A stretch of DNA of 64,000 nucleotides from positions 1 through 64,000 of the forward strand of contig DAOTYY010000112.1 in the NCBI GenBank assembly GCA_034434695.1, written 5' to 3'. Of this stretch, positions 20,801 to 27,708 are shown in pieces (position 1 is the first letter of the stretch; the number at the start of each line of letters is the position of its first letter). A program made the position numbers and the translations under genes. This DNA is from DYEC01 sp034434695 (GTDB lineage Bacteria > Chloroflexota > Anaerolineae > Anaerolineales > Anaerolineaceae). The notes below the pieces were generated by a model. It was not told where the DNA came from, did not search any database, and worked only from the letters and a program-made list of their open reading frames with translations.

Positions 20801-21410
20801 GGCGCGGCTCAAGCTCGCCTAAAATATCCTGAACGCGTTCCAAATTGCGCTGTGTAGCTTCCAGACGATTGAGTGCTTCATCTCTGCGACTGCGATAAAG
20901 ACCAATCCCAGCCGCCTCTTCAAAGAAACGGCGCCGTTCATCCGGACGCAGCGAAAGCGCCATATCCACCAATCCCTGCCCAATAATGGTATAGGTGCGT
21001 TCCGCCAATCCCGATTGAGCAAGCAATTCAGATATTTCTTTCAAGCGCACACGCTGACCATTCAAAAGGTATTCATTCGTTCCATCCCGATAAGCCCGTC
21101 GAGTGACCGAAACTTCGGCGTAATCTATCGGCAACCAGCTATCTTCATTATCAAAAGTGATTGTGACCGAAGCCATGCTTGCGCGTGGTCGTTGTTCCGA
21201 CCCGGCAAAAATCATATCCTCCGTCTTACGACCTCTTAGTAAAGAATAAGATTGTTCTCCCAAAACCCAGCGGATCGCATCAGCAACATTTGACTTTCCA
21301 GCCCCATTTGGACCCACAATTGCAGTGATGCTCGCCGGGTATTCCATCACTGTACGTCCAGCAAAGGTTTTGTACCCCTGCAATTCAAGCATTTTCAAAC
21401 GAGGACTCAT
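17805..21410 (-). CDS. smc: Chromosome partition protein SMC
   Basis: 1201 residues, typical length. Walker A GPNGAGKSNVADAI at about residues 33-46 sits in an N-terminal head domain. A long coiled coil follows (about 170-510), then a hinge (about 510-680, including LPGVYQILG and AVAAALGDFLDSVL), and a second coiled coil (about 690-1020). The C-terminal head has LLSGGERSLTAVSLIFAL (ABC signature) and FCVLDEVDAMLDEANVGRF (Walker B). It condenses and organises the chromosome together with ScpA (gene at 23538, divergent) and ScpB (not in this window). It follows rnc after 39 bases on the moaC-moaDE-rnc-smc strand. Confidence 0.96.
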   Translation of the reverse strand: MSPRLKMLELQGYKTFAGRTVMEYPASITAIVGPNGAGKSNVADAIRWVLGEQSYSLLRGRKTEDMIFAGSEQRPRASMASVTITFDNEDSWLPIDYAEVSVTRRAYRDGTNEYLLNGQRVRLKEISELLAQSGLAERTYTIIGQGLVDMALSLRPDERRRFFEEAAGIGLYRSRRDEALNRLEATQRNLERVQDILGELEPRLVSLEKQARRVQEYERIKADLQLLLRDWYGYHWHHAQQEIIHAKEVLRAQESRYEAARKQLAQAEEKLNDARNRLQALRQQLNLWHGQMSELHRRREKVSLDLAIMDERQRSFNEQQQNFQSELVRLEEEMAAHQERVQQTEMECQRLHVEWREAQSQVEQAAQALEERQHQRKQVEIELEKIHFERLKSEKRLAELNAKRDELTNRLEGLRSSQVSLEHSLVEKEQVYQKAQESMKAAEQEQEQREVNLAAIEADLKTARQELNVLERQRLSVQEYISQMETRNSRLKAQLQVLEQAEKSFSGLNQGAKFVLENARRGSLPGVYQILGSQLEVSEEMETAVAAALGDFLDSVLLQGQTDLEPILLLLESGEKGRAVLVPVQSDFSADRPDIPSGEGILGCAAELVKSPDWLQPVVWQLLGEVILVRDRAVARRLAKELPSTARAVTLRGEVFWGNGVVVAGREGREGLVGRPRQKRELQESIAVATRELERAGAQKREVEKKIVAQQNHVDMLVEKLTSARELQQESVRVVQKKSLELEQVRQFQDWQRKQLNSIEMQIQQTDGELKKISEEQRGLEEKIAQLNGEIQERQRVLSRLALDEFQNAVAHWNTSAAVAERALRDAERRLSEYQHTLESNRQLHASLAQRLDVVLTGLQTLETERQTLRNLEKQLNSEVEELSLKLEPAENELEKLEKQYTLLQQEQVAAQQAVTVAERYVAQAQLDLNRQRELLDSLRRRIEDDFGFVSFETTPGSPTQAPLPLGSMVEQLPALVELPAGLEDNINRQRSLLRRMGAINPEALSEYQSVRERYDFLTSQVEDLKRADADLRKVIAELDELMRKEFRKTFDAVAVEFRQMFTRLFGGGSARLLLSDEANPTEAGIDIEARLPGRREQGLALLSGGERSLTAVSLIFALLKVSPTPFCVLDEVDAMLDEANVGRFCELLQELSHKTQFIVITHNRNTVQTAGVIYGVTMGRDSASQLISLKMDEIGEDMIG

Positions 21411-21449
21411 GAAGATACCTTTGCGTTAAGAAATTTTTGCAACCCCGGA

Positions 21450-22172
21450 TTATTCATCCAGTAAGCCAAGCCGCTTCAGCGCGTCCAGAGCTGCTGCTTT
21501 CGTAGCCAGTTGCTTGCTTGACCCGCTACCACTGCCATATACTACCCCATCAATCAAAACATCCACATCAAACATTTTCGAGTGGTCTGGTCCACTGGCT
21601 GAGCGCGTCACATACTGTGGTGTTGACAATCCCTGTCCCTGTGCCCATTCCTGCAAACTGGATTTCGGATCTTCGTTCTTGTGATGAAGCAAGACATCCT
21701 CTGCCGCTTCTTCCAGCAGCGGAAACAGGAATTTTTGAACAGCCTCAAGACCTGCATCCAGATATAGCGCACCGATAACCGCCTCAAATGTGTCGCACAG
21801 TAAGGCAGTGCGCTCACGTCCTCCAGCCTGAATCTCGCCACGACCCAACCGCATTGCCCGCCCCAAATCAAGTTTGCGAGCAAAATGAGCCAGTTGCTCA
21901 GTATGCACCAGTGCCGACCGCATTCGCGTCAGATCACCCTCGGGCATTTCGGGATACAAATGATACAACCAGGCACCAACCACGAAATCCAAAACCGCAT
22001 CCCCAAGAAACTCCAGGCGTTCATTATCCTCAAGCGCTTCTGGATGCTCATTGAGATAGGAGCGATGCGTCAACGCACGGCTGAGCAACAACCAATCACT
22101 GAACTGCAAACCCAAACGTCGCGCCAGCTCTTCAGGCTGCTCTGTAATAGTGGAATTCACCTTTTGATCCAT
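21450..22172 (-). CDS. rnc: Ribonuclease III
   Basis: 240 residues from the ATG at 22172, which has GGAGG five bases upstream; the open frame runs on to 22256 but that part encodes the leader hairpin. The signature NERLEFLGDAVLDFVV (about residues 40-55) and the catalytic acids in CDTFEAVIGALYLD are intact. A double-stranded RNA-binding domain forms the C-terminus (DPKSSLQEWAQGQG to KAAALDALKRLGL). It processes rRNA precursors and structured mRNAs. A perfect 14-bp hairpin begins 20 bases upstream of the start codon and may be a self-cleavage site. Confidence 0.95.
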   Translation of the reverse strand: MDQKVNSTITEQPEELARRLGLQFSDWLLLSRALTHRSYLNEHPEALEDNERLEFLGDAVLDFVVGAWLYHLYPEMPEGDLTRMRSALVHTEQLAHFARKLDLGRAMRLGRGEIQAGGRERTALLCDTFEAVIGALYLDAGLEAVQKFLFPLLEEAAEDVLLHHKNEDPKSSLQEWAQGQGLSTPQYVTRSASGPDHSKMFDVDVLIDGVVYGSGSGSSKQLATKAAALDALKRLGLLDE

Positions 22173-22192
22173 GAGTTCCTCCCCGAACTCAG

Positions 22193-22235
22193 GGACCGCC
22201 AGCCACCCGCCAAAAACCAGAGTGGCTGGCGGTCC
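22193..22235 (-). promoter_or_regulatory. Perfect 14-bp stem-loop in the rnc leader
   Basis: GGACCGCCAGCCAC (22193-22206), 15-base loop, GTGGCTGGCGGTCC (22222-22235). It has no T-run on either side, so it is unlikely to be a terminator. On the minus-strand transcript it lies between moaDE and rnc, 20 bases before the rnc ATG. In E. coli RNase III cleaves a stem-loop in its own leader, and the same role is inferred here. Confidence 0.65.
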
Positions 22236-22285
22236 GTCAGTTCGCTCAATCATCACAGGCTAATTTTAAATCAAAAATTTCGTCT

Positions 22286-22987
22286 TCAGTCATCTCTACC
22301 TGGAATGTAATGACCTTCTACCCACTCCTCCCCGTGGGGTCCGATTTCTTTTTTCCAAACCGGTACAATTTCCTTCAGACGGTCAATACCATAACGGGCA
22401 GCTTCAAATACGCCGCTATCACGATGCGCGGCAGAACAAGCGATAATCACCGTTGGCATGCCGGGTTTTAACAAACCAATCCGTTGCACCATTACAATCC
22501 CCTGCACTTCAGGCCAGCGCTGACGAATTTCCGCAGCAATCTGCGCCATTTTCATTTCTGCCATCTGGTTGTACGCCTCATATTCCAGTGAGGTTGTCTG
22601 ACGCGGATTGTCGCGCGTTGTGACGCCACGCACAAATCCAGTAAACATGCACACCGCGCCGGTTTCTGGAGAGACAATTCCAGCAACGAGTTCATCCAAA
22701 TCAAGGTCTTCAGATGTGATCTTAAAAACTTCCAGATGACTGCCCCCGCCACTGACCGGTGGAAAGAGGGCAACTTCAGCGCCTTCAGGGATAATGTCGT
22801 CGTCTGCAGCAAAAGCATGATTTATTGCCACTAAGGCGATTGGAAGATGAGGAATTAATGCCGGATATAGCACTCCCAGATTGTGTTTCAAATCACTCAC
22901 CCGCCTGTGCTCATCCAATTCAACCGTCACGCTCTTACTCCCCACTTTGTCTCTCAAAGTCGCAAAAAACAAAACCTCTATTTTCAT
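22286..22987 (-). CDS. MoaD-MoaE fusion, molybdopterin synthase
   Basis: 233 residues. Residues 1-83 are MoaD-like, a ubiquitin-fold sulfur carrier (IEVLFFATLRDKVG ... EVALFPPVSGG). Residues from about 88 are MoaE-like (AVCMFTGFVRGVT, LEYEAYNQMAEMKM, AAHRDSGVFEAARYGIDRLKE and VPVWKKEIG with the catalytic Lys pair). The MoaD C-terminal Gly-Gly, normally free so that it can carry a thiocarboxylate, is followed directly by GSHLEVF. The known mycobacterial MoaX fusion is cut after this Gly-Gly, so processing is expected here too. Its substrate is made by MoaC, whose gene ends 7 bases upstream. Confidence 0.92.
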   Translation of the reverse strand: MKIEVLFFATLRDKVGSKSVTVELDEHRRVSDLKHNLGVLYPALIPHLPIALVAINHAFAADDDIIPEGAEVALFPPVSGGGSHLEVFKITSEDLDLDELVAGIVSPETGAVCMFTGFVRGVTTRDNPRQTTSLEYEAYNQMAEMKMAQIAAEIRQRWPEVQGIVMVQRIGLLKPGMPTVIIACSAAHRDSGVFEAARYGIDRLKEIVPVWKKEIGPHGEEWVEGHYIPGRDD

Positions 22988-22994
22988 CCTACAC

Positions 22995-23480
22995 CTACTC
23001 GTTAATCACATCACCACTACGCCCGCCGTGTTTTTCCACCAAGCGAATATTTTGAATGCGTCCGGTCTTCTCCACTGCCTTGACCATGTCATATACGGTT
23101 AAAGCCGCCACAGAAACAGCGGTCAGGGCTTCCATCTCTACTCCAGTCTTGCCAAATGTACGCACCCTTGCCATAATCTGCACGCCCGGAAGAGCATCGT
23201 CCAATTCCAACTGCACATCCACCTGATAGATTGGTAAAGGATGACAAAGGGGGATCAGCTCATGGGTACGTTTGGCTGCCATAATACCGGCAATCTGCGC
23301 CACACCAAGCACATCGCCCTTTTTCATCAGTCCCTGACGCATAAGGTCAACTGTTTCAGGTTTGAGATGCACCTCGCCTCTGGCAATGGCAATCCGAACG
23401 GTATCGGCTTTATCGCCAACATCCACCATGTGCGCTGCACCGTTTTCGTCAATATGAGTAAGCCTGTTTTCTTCTGACAT
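22995..23480 (-). CDS. moaC: Cyclic pyranopterin monophosphate synthase MoaC
   Basis: 161 residues from the ATG at 23480. A TTG six bases further upstream would also be in frame but lies immediately beside the -10 box. The conserved motifs are present: AAHMVDVGDKADTVR, GIMAAKRTHELIPLCHPLPI and KTGVEMEALTAVSVAALTVYDM. It rearranges the GTP-derived intermediate made by MoaA into cyclic pyranopterin monophosphate, the substrate of molybdopterin synthase. moaA and the late molybdenum-cofactor genes are not in this window. Confidence 0.94.
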   Translation of the reverse strand: MSEENRLTHIDENGAAHMVDVGDKADTVRIAIARGEVHLKPETVDLMRQGLMKKGDVLGVAQIAGIMAAKRTHELIPLCHPLPIYQVDVQLELDDALPGVQIMARVRTFGKTGVEMEALTAVSVAALTVYDMVKAVEKTGRIQNIRLVEKHGGRSGDVINE

Positions 23481-23486
23481 GCCCAA

Positions 23487-23492
23487 ATTATA
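23487..23492 (-). promoter_or_regulatory. -10 box of the moaC operon (leaderless)
   Basis: Minus-strand TATAAT, 6 bases before the moaC ATG, no Shine-Dalgarno sequence. It lies back-to-back with the scpA promoter, the two -10 boxes being 32 bp apart. Confidence 0.6.
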
Positions 23493-23524
23493 CCCTGTCT
23501 GAACCCCTCAAAGCTAAGACCTGA

Positions 23525-23530
23525 TATAAT
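23525..23530 (+). promoter_or_regulatory. -10 box of scpA (leaderless GTG start)
   Basis: TATAAT ending 7 bases before the GTG at 23538. The whole moaC-scpA spacer is 57 bp and must contain both promoters. Confidence 0.6.
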
Positions 23531-23537
23531 CTTCTGC

Positions 23538-24323
23538 GTGAGTTTTCAAATTGCTGCTCAACATGTAGAAGGGTATCAGGTCAGCACAGATGTCTATGAA
23601 GGGCCGCTCGACCTTTTGCTAAGCCTGATCGAACGCGCTGAGCTGGACATCACTACACTTGCATTAGCACAGGTCACCGACCAGTATCTGGCTCATCTGC
23701 AAAATGTGCAGGAACGCAACCCGGATGAGGTTTCAGCTTTTTTGGTTATTGCTGCGCGTTTGTTACAAATTAAGTCTTCTGTATTACTACCCAAACCTGC
23801 AATGGTGACACAACCTTCTGACGAAGAAGACCCGGGTGAGGCACTAGCACGCCAGCTCATCCAATACAGACGCTTTAAACAGCTTGCCGGCTGGCTGGCA
23901 GAGCGCGAAGCGCGCGGTCTGCGTACCTACCTGCGCGTGGCTTCTCCGCCAGTAAAGGTCTCGGCAAAATTGGACCTGAGTGGCTGGACGCTGGAGGACT
24001 TGGTAAGAACGGCTCGCGAAGTGCTGGGACACCAAAATAGCTTTACCAATCTTAGCAAGGTAGTTGCGATGCCTCACATCACCATCCGGGAACGTATTCA
24101 TACTATTCTGCAGGTTCTCAAACACCAAAAGATAGCCAGCTTTCGCTCCATGCTGCTATCCCATAACCGAATGGAAGTCGTCATCACTTTTCTTGCAATG
24201 CTGGAACTGATCAAGCGGCGCGTTATTGAGGCACAACAATCCATCCTGTTTGGTGACATCCAGCTTCAGCCCACAGGAGATTTGGATGAGAAAGAGGTTG
24301 GCGCATCCGAATTCGGCGAATAA
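23538..24323 (+). CDS. scpA: Segregation and condensation protein A
   Basis: 261 residues, GTG start. Kleisin features: YEGPLDLLLSLIERAELDITTLALAQVTDQYL at the N-terminus (the PLDLLL-I-(R/K) motif contacts the SMC neck), FLVIAARLLQIKSSVLLP, and a C-terminal winged helix ending VVITFLAMLELIKRRVIEAQQ. It bridges the two SMC heads. It is divergent from the operon whose last gene is smc. scpB does not follow; a PspC-type gene on the other strand comes next. Confidence 0.93.
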   Translation: MSFQIAAQHVEGYQVSTDVYEGPLDLLLSLIERAELDITTLALAQVTDQYLAHLQNVQERNPDEVSAFLVIAARLLQIKSSVLLPKPAMVTQPSDEEDPGEALARQLIQYRRFKQLAGWLAEREARGLRTYLRVASPPVKVSAKLDLSGWTLEDLVRTAREVLGHQNSFTNLSKVVAMPHITIRERIHTILQVLKHQKIASFRSMLLSHNRMEVVITFLAMLELIKRRVIEAQQSILFGDIQLQPTGDLDEKEVGASEFGE

Positions 24324-24334
24324 AGCCAACCTCT
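24293..24334. terminator. Stem-loop spanning the scpA stop codon
   Basis: AGAGGTTGGC (24293-24302) pairs perfectly with GCCAACCTCT (24325-24334). The loop contains a small palindrome CCGAATTCGG and the scpA stop codon. On the minus strand it is followed by TTTC, so it may end the PspC transcript. U-tracts are weak on both strands. Confidence 0.5.
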
Positions 24335-24366
24335 CTAATGAAGCATAACAACCATCTTGTGCCACG

Positions 24367-24561
24367 CTATTCGGCTGGAATAATCAGCCATAACAGAATA
24401 TAAGGCAATAGTCCTGGTACACCTCCGGGTAACAGCGCAATAAAGAATGCTAGACGAAACCAAAAAGCACTAATCCCGAAGAATTCTGCCAGTCCACCGC
24501 AAACCCCCGCAATCATCCGATTACGGCGTGATCGCCGCAGAACATGTTGTGTTGTATTCAT
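24367..24561 (-). CDS. PspC-domain membrane protein
   Basis: 64 residues from the ATG at 24561, which has AAGGG 7 bases upstream; a longer frame to 24585 lacks a ribosome-binding site. Typical PspC layout: RRNRMIAGVCGGLAEFFGIS followed by a hydrophobic pair of segments (FRLAFFIALLPGG, GLLPYILLWLIIP). PspC domains act in envelope-stress responses in enterobacteria. Stand-alone copies like this one are common in Gram-positives and Chloroflexota and are of unknown role. Confidence 0.85.
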   Translation of the reverse strand: MNTTQHVLRRSRRNRMIAGVCGGLAEFFGISAFWFRLAFFIALLPGGVPGLLPYILLWLIIPAE

Positions 24562-24631
24562 GTTTTTGCCCTTTCTTTCGCTCATTCGCGTTCCACCCCA
24601 ATATACGAAGAAAGAGCGGTTCTGGTCGCGC

Positions 24632-25576
24632 CTAACTTCCCCGGTTTATCTGCTCGCTAATTTCATCCAGGATTTGCACCTCTTCATCGTTCAGACGCCA
24701 TCCTAATGCGCCAGCATTCTGCTCAACCTGCTCAAAGGTCTTTGCTCCCGGAATGGGCAATGCGCCTTTACATAAAACCCAGTTCAATGCAACCTGAGCC
24801 GGGGTTTTATCGCCATGATTTGCCCCAATTCTGCGCAACTGGACAATCAACGGTTGAATTCGCTCAAGATATTTACGCGAGAAACGACCACCTCGCGTAC
24901 CTCGCGGCGGATGTTCTGGCGTGTATTTTCCAGTCAACAACCCCATGGCTAGAGGACTGTAGGCAATCACTGTAACACCCAATTCTTGACACAGTTTGAG
25001 CAACCCATTCTTTTCAATTTCCCGGTTCAAGAGATGATATTCCACCTGATTTGAAGCCAGAGCAACCCCGTGACGCGCCAGCGCTTCATAAGCCCTTTGT
25101 GTCTGCTGGCAATTAAAATTTGAAACACCAATCGCCGCGGTCAACCCCGCCTGATGAGCATCCAGCATGGCAGACATCCAGGTTTCCACCGTCAATGGCG
25201 GCAAAGGAAAGTGAATCTGATAAAGATCAACCCGGCTCAATCCCAGGCGGTTCAAGCTATGACGCAAAGCCCGCATCAGACTGGAGCGGCTCAGCCGCCA
25301 CGGAAAAGGCATAAATTTGGTCGCCACTTTGACAGAGACGCCGCTTTCTCGGATAAATTTCCCCAATATCTTTTCGGATAAGCCCAACCCATAAACCTCA
25401 GCAGTGTCAAAGAACGTGACACCTAATGCCAAAGAACGCTCGAATGCGGCGCGCAAGTCGCTCTCCGAATAGCCACGTCCATATCCCCAGACCATCCGAT
25501 CCCCCCATGCCCAACATCCAATTCCAAATTCAACTCCTTCAAATACCGGATGCTTCTTTGAGAAAGGCTGATCCAT
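24632..25576 (-). CDS. Aldo/keto reductase
   Basis: 314 residues. TIM-barrel AKR motifs: FFDTAEVYGLG (catalytic Asp and Tyr), VKVATKFMPFPW (Lys), DLYQIHFPLPP (His), IGVSNFN and the NADPH-binding IPGAKTFEQVEQNAGAL near the C-terminus. It should reduce a carbonyl compound with NADPH; the substrate is unknown. It resembles the AKR12/13-like family often annotated as a predicted oxidoreductase. It starts 9 bases after the glycosidase gene, so the two are co-transcribed and may act on the same sugar. Confidence 0.88.
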   Translation of the reverse strand: MDQPFSKKHPVFEGVEFGIGCWAWGDRMVWGYGRGYSESDLRAAFERSLALGVTFFDTAEVYGLGLSEKILGKFIRESGVSVKVATKFMPFPWRLSRSSLMRALRHSLNRLGLSRVDLYQIHFPLPPLTVETWMSAMLDAHQAGLTAAIGVSNFNCQQTQRAYEALARHGVALASNQVEYHLLNREIEKNGLLKLCQELGVTVIAYSPLAMGLLTGKYTPEHPPRGTRGGRFSRKYLERIQPLIVQLRRIGANHGDKTPAQVALNWVLCKGALPIPGAKTFEQVEQNAGALGWRLNDEEVQILDEISEQINRGS

Positions 25577-25585
25577 GTCATCCTC

Positions 25586-26920
25586 CTATTCCACCGGGCC
25601 GCCACCCGGATGAATAAAGACTTCATTTTGTTCAGAGACTACTGCTGAGGCTGGTTTTACAGAAATCAGATCATCAAAAAGAGGCAGTTTGCCGGTTCGA
25701 ACCGCCGCCTCTGCGAAGAGAAAAGAAGAAGCAGACCATGCCTGCTTGGGATACCCCATTGGATGTCCGGTTTCACCATGCAACCACTCATTAAATTCCC
25801 AACTATTTTGACGATTAGCTTCTGCCAGCAAAATCAACAAGCGCTCAGCTTCTGCGTACCATTTTCGCTGCACCAGAGCCGCCACATGAAACCCACCGAT
25901 CATTGGCCAAATACCGCCGTTATGATACTGATGAGGCAGATTCAAATTGCGGCTACGATAATACTCACGCCAGTTTGCCTCGCCCGGATAAATGGGAGGA
26001 TGGATTGCCTTCGTTGGAAACGGCTTTGCCATCCCTACTTGCTCCATATAGCGCAAAATATGCCAGGAACGATGCCCATCAGCAATACCACATAAGATTG
26101 CCAGCAAATTCGCCAGACTGTCACACCAATCTCCATATTCGCGAAAAGCCAGCCAAGGCAGGTAGAACGGTCGGCTGGAAATCGTTCCAACATTGTGATA
26201 CAACATGAACCATTCCAAACGAATAGTTTTGAGCTTCTCCAGATGTTCAGCAAAATGCGCCGCCACCCAACACCGATCAATCCAGAACAACAAATTGATG
26301 CGTTCATGAATACAGGCTGCGTCCGCCTGACAGGCTGGCCGCTCAATCCGGTTTGGCATTTTCTTGCTCATTTCCTGATATGCCAGTGAAGCAGCATAAT
26401 ATAGCGTGTTATCATACAAGGTATTGTAACGTACTGCAAGCAAATCCATCCAGTTGCCTGCCTCAGGGATTTCCAGCAAGCCGCAACCATTGGAGTCCTG
26501 ATAATCCAACCAAAGCATGGCTTTTTGGATAATTTCCCAATTTTTTGTCAGAAAATCATCGTCACCGCTCAATCTGTTGTATAAGTAATGTCCCAAGATA
26601 AACCACAGGTTTGAGTCCATTGCCCCTGCGTTTTCAGTGCTGATATAGCCGGTATCCGGATTAACATTCAACGGAATCAAGCCAAATGATGATTGATGAT
26701 TTCCTAGCGTTTCCAGGGACGCTTTTGCAGCTTTGATTAATTCCGTCTCGCCACTGGCAGCCGCGCCCAAAAACGTTACCATGCTGTCCCTGCCCCACAC
26801 CTGAGGATACCCCGCTGCTAGCGCTGAAGCGCGGAAGCCAGCAGGGGTAACGCAGCTAAATAGCACTTCCAGAGCGTGCTCACGAGCTTCCAAAATCAAT
26901 TGTTGCTGGGATTTCTTCAT
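25586..26920 (-). CDS. Six-hairpin glycosidase, amylo-1,6-glucosidase / GH100-like
   Basis: 444 residues, no signal peptide, so cytoplasmic. The (alpha/alpha)6-barrel landmarks are GYPQVWGRDSMVTFLGA (RDS, near residue 42), GYISTENAGAMDSNLWFILG, QDSNGCGLLEIPEAGNWMDLL (the Glu and Asp of the likely active site), YDNTLYYAASLAYQ and HNGGIWPMIGGFHVAAL. These match both glycogen-debranching-type amylo-1,6-glucosidases and GH100 neutral invertases, so the substrate is an oligo- or disaccharide that cannot be fixed by eye. It precedes an aldo/keto reductase and follows a GT2 gene on the same strand. Confidence 0.7.
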   Translation of the reverse strand: MKKSQQQLILEAREHALEVLFSCVTPAGFRASALAAGYPQVWGRDSMVTFLGAAASGETELIKAAKASLETLGNHQSSFGLIPLNVNPDTGYISTENAGAMDSNLWFILGHYLYNRLSGDDDFLTKNWEIIQKAMLWLDYQDSNGCGLLEIPEAGNWMDLLAVRYNTLYDNTLYYAASLAYQEMSKKMPNRIERPACQADAACIHERINLLFWIDRCWVAAHFAEHLEKLKTIRLEWFMLYHNVGTISSRPFYLPWLAFREYGDWCDSLANLLAILCGIADGHRSWHILRYMEQVGMAKPFPTKAIHPPIYPGEANWREYYRSRNLNLPHQYHNGGIWPMIGGFHVAALVQRKWYAEAERLLILLAEANRQNSWEFNEWLHGETGHPMGYPKQAWSASSFLFAEAAVRTGKLPLFDDLISVKPASAVVSEQNEVFIHPGGGPVE

Positions 26921-26935
26921 CGCTCACCTCAAGTA

Positions 26936-27616
26936 TCAGCGTTTCAAACGCCTTCTTGTTTGCCAGACCAAACGAAAGTAATGATATACATGACGCAACG
27001 GTCGAATGTGTGATTTCTCGTCGGCGTAAATCGTCCGAATCGGAACCCAATCCAGCGAATAACCGCGCTGCAGGCAAACTACAATCATGTCCACCTCAAA
27101 CTCAAATCCCCCTTCCTGACTGCTCAACATAGCTTCCATGAGGCGGTTACTGACCAACCGATAACCGGATTGGTTATCCGGAACATATTTCCCTGCCGCC
27201 CATGAAAACAAATAACGCCCAATGGTATTCGTCGTTCTACGAATCACCGGCATTTTGGAAAAATCCCGTAACCCAATGATCAAATCTGAATGTTCTTGGT
27301 GATAGGCTTTCAGGAAAAGTGGAATCTCCTGCGGGTCATGCTGACCATCGGCATCCAGCATCACCACTGCCTGAGCACCAGCTCCCAAAGCATAACGAAA
27401 GCCAGTACGCAAAGCCTCCCCCTTGCCCTGATTGGGCTGCTGACGGATCACGTATGCGCCGGCAGCCTCAGCATACTCAGCAGTGCGATCCCGAGAGCCA
27501 TCATCTACCACCACAACCGACAGATAGGCGCGCGCCTGTTCAACAACGCGAGCAATATGTTTTTCTTCATTGTAGGCAGGAATTAAAGCCAGAATCTTTT
27601 CAGTATCAATGCTCAT
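26936..27616 (-). CDS. GT2 glycosyltransferase, dolichol-phosphate mannosyltransferase-like
   Basis: 226 residues. GT-A fold: LALIPAYNEEKHIARVV, VVVVDDGSRDRTAEYA (nucleotide-binding DDGS), GKGEALRTGFRYAL, VVMLDADGQHDPQEIP (metal-binding DxD) and NQSGYRLVSNRLMEAM. There is no C-terminal membrane anchor. It transfers a sugar from a nucleotide donor, probably to a polyprenyl phosphate. It lies upstream of the glycosidase gene by 15 bases and is divergent from mutS. Confidence 0.88.
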   Translation of the reverse strand: MSIDTEKILALIPAYNEEKHIARVVEQARAYLSVVVVDDGSRDRTAEYAEAAGAYVIRQQPNQGKGEALRTGFRYALGAGAQAVVMLDADGQHDPQEIPLFLKAYHQEHSDLIIGLRDFSKMPVIRRTTNTIGRYLFSWAAGKYVPDNQSGYRLVSNRLMEAMLSSQEGGFEFEVDMIVVCLQRGYSLDWVPIRTIYADEKSHIRPLRHVYHYFRLVWQTRRRLKR

Positions 27617-27671
27617 TGTCTTCTTCTCGTTAACGTCCGATTCCGCATTCTAATTGTACATCAATTCCCCC

Positions 27672-27700
27672 TTGCTGAAATGGTGATGCCAATTTAGAAT
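27672..27700 (+). promoter_or_regulatory. Promoter of mutS (leaderless)
   Basis: TTGCTG (27672-27677), 17-bp spacer, TAGAAT (27695-27700), then 8 bases to the mutS ATG. No Shine-Dalgarno sequence is present. Confidence 0.6.
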
Positions 27701-27708
27701 GTTAGTGT

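Noticed and set aside
22193..22235. Rho-independent terminator between moaDE and rnc
   Set aside because: The stem is strong but no U-run follows on either strand, and the distance to the rnc start fits a leader element better.
25690..25710. GGTTCGAACCGCC-like sequence resembling a tRNA T-arm
   Set aside because: It lies inside the glycosidase coding sequence and no acceptor, D or anticodon arms can be built around it. No tRNA was found anywhere in the window.
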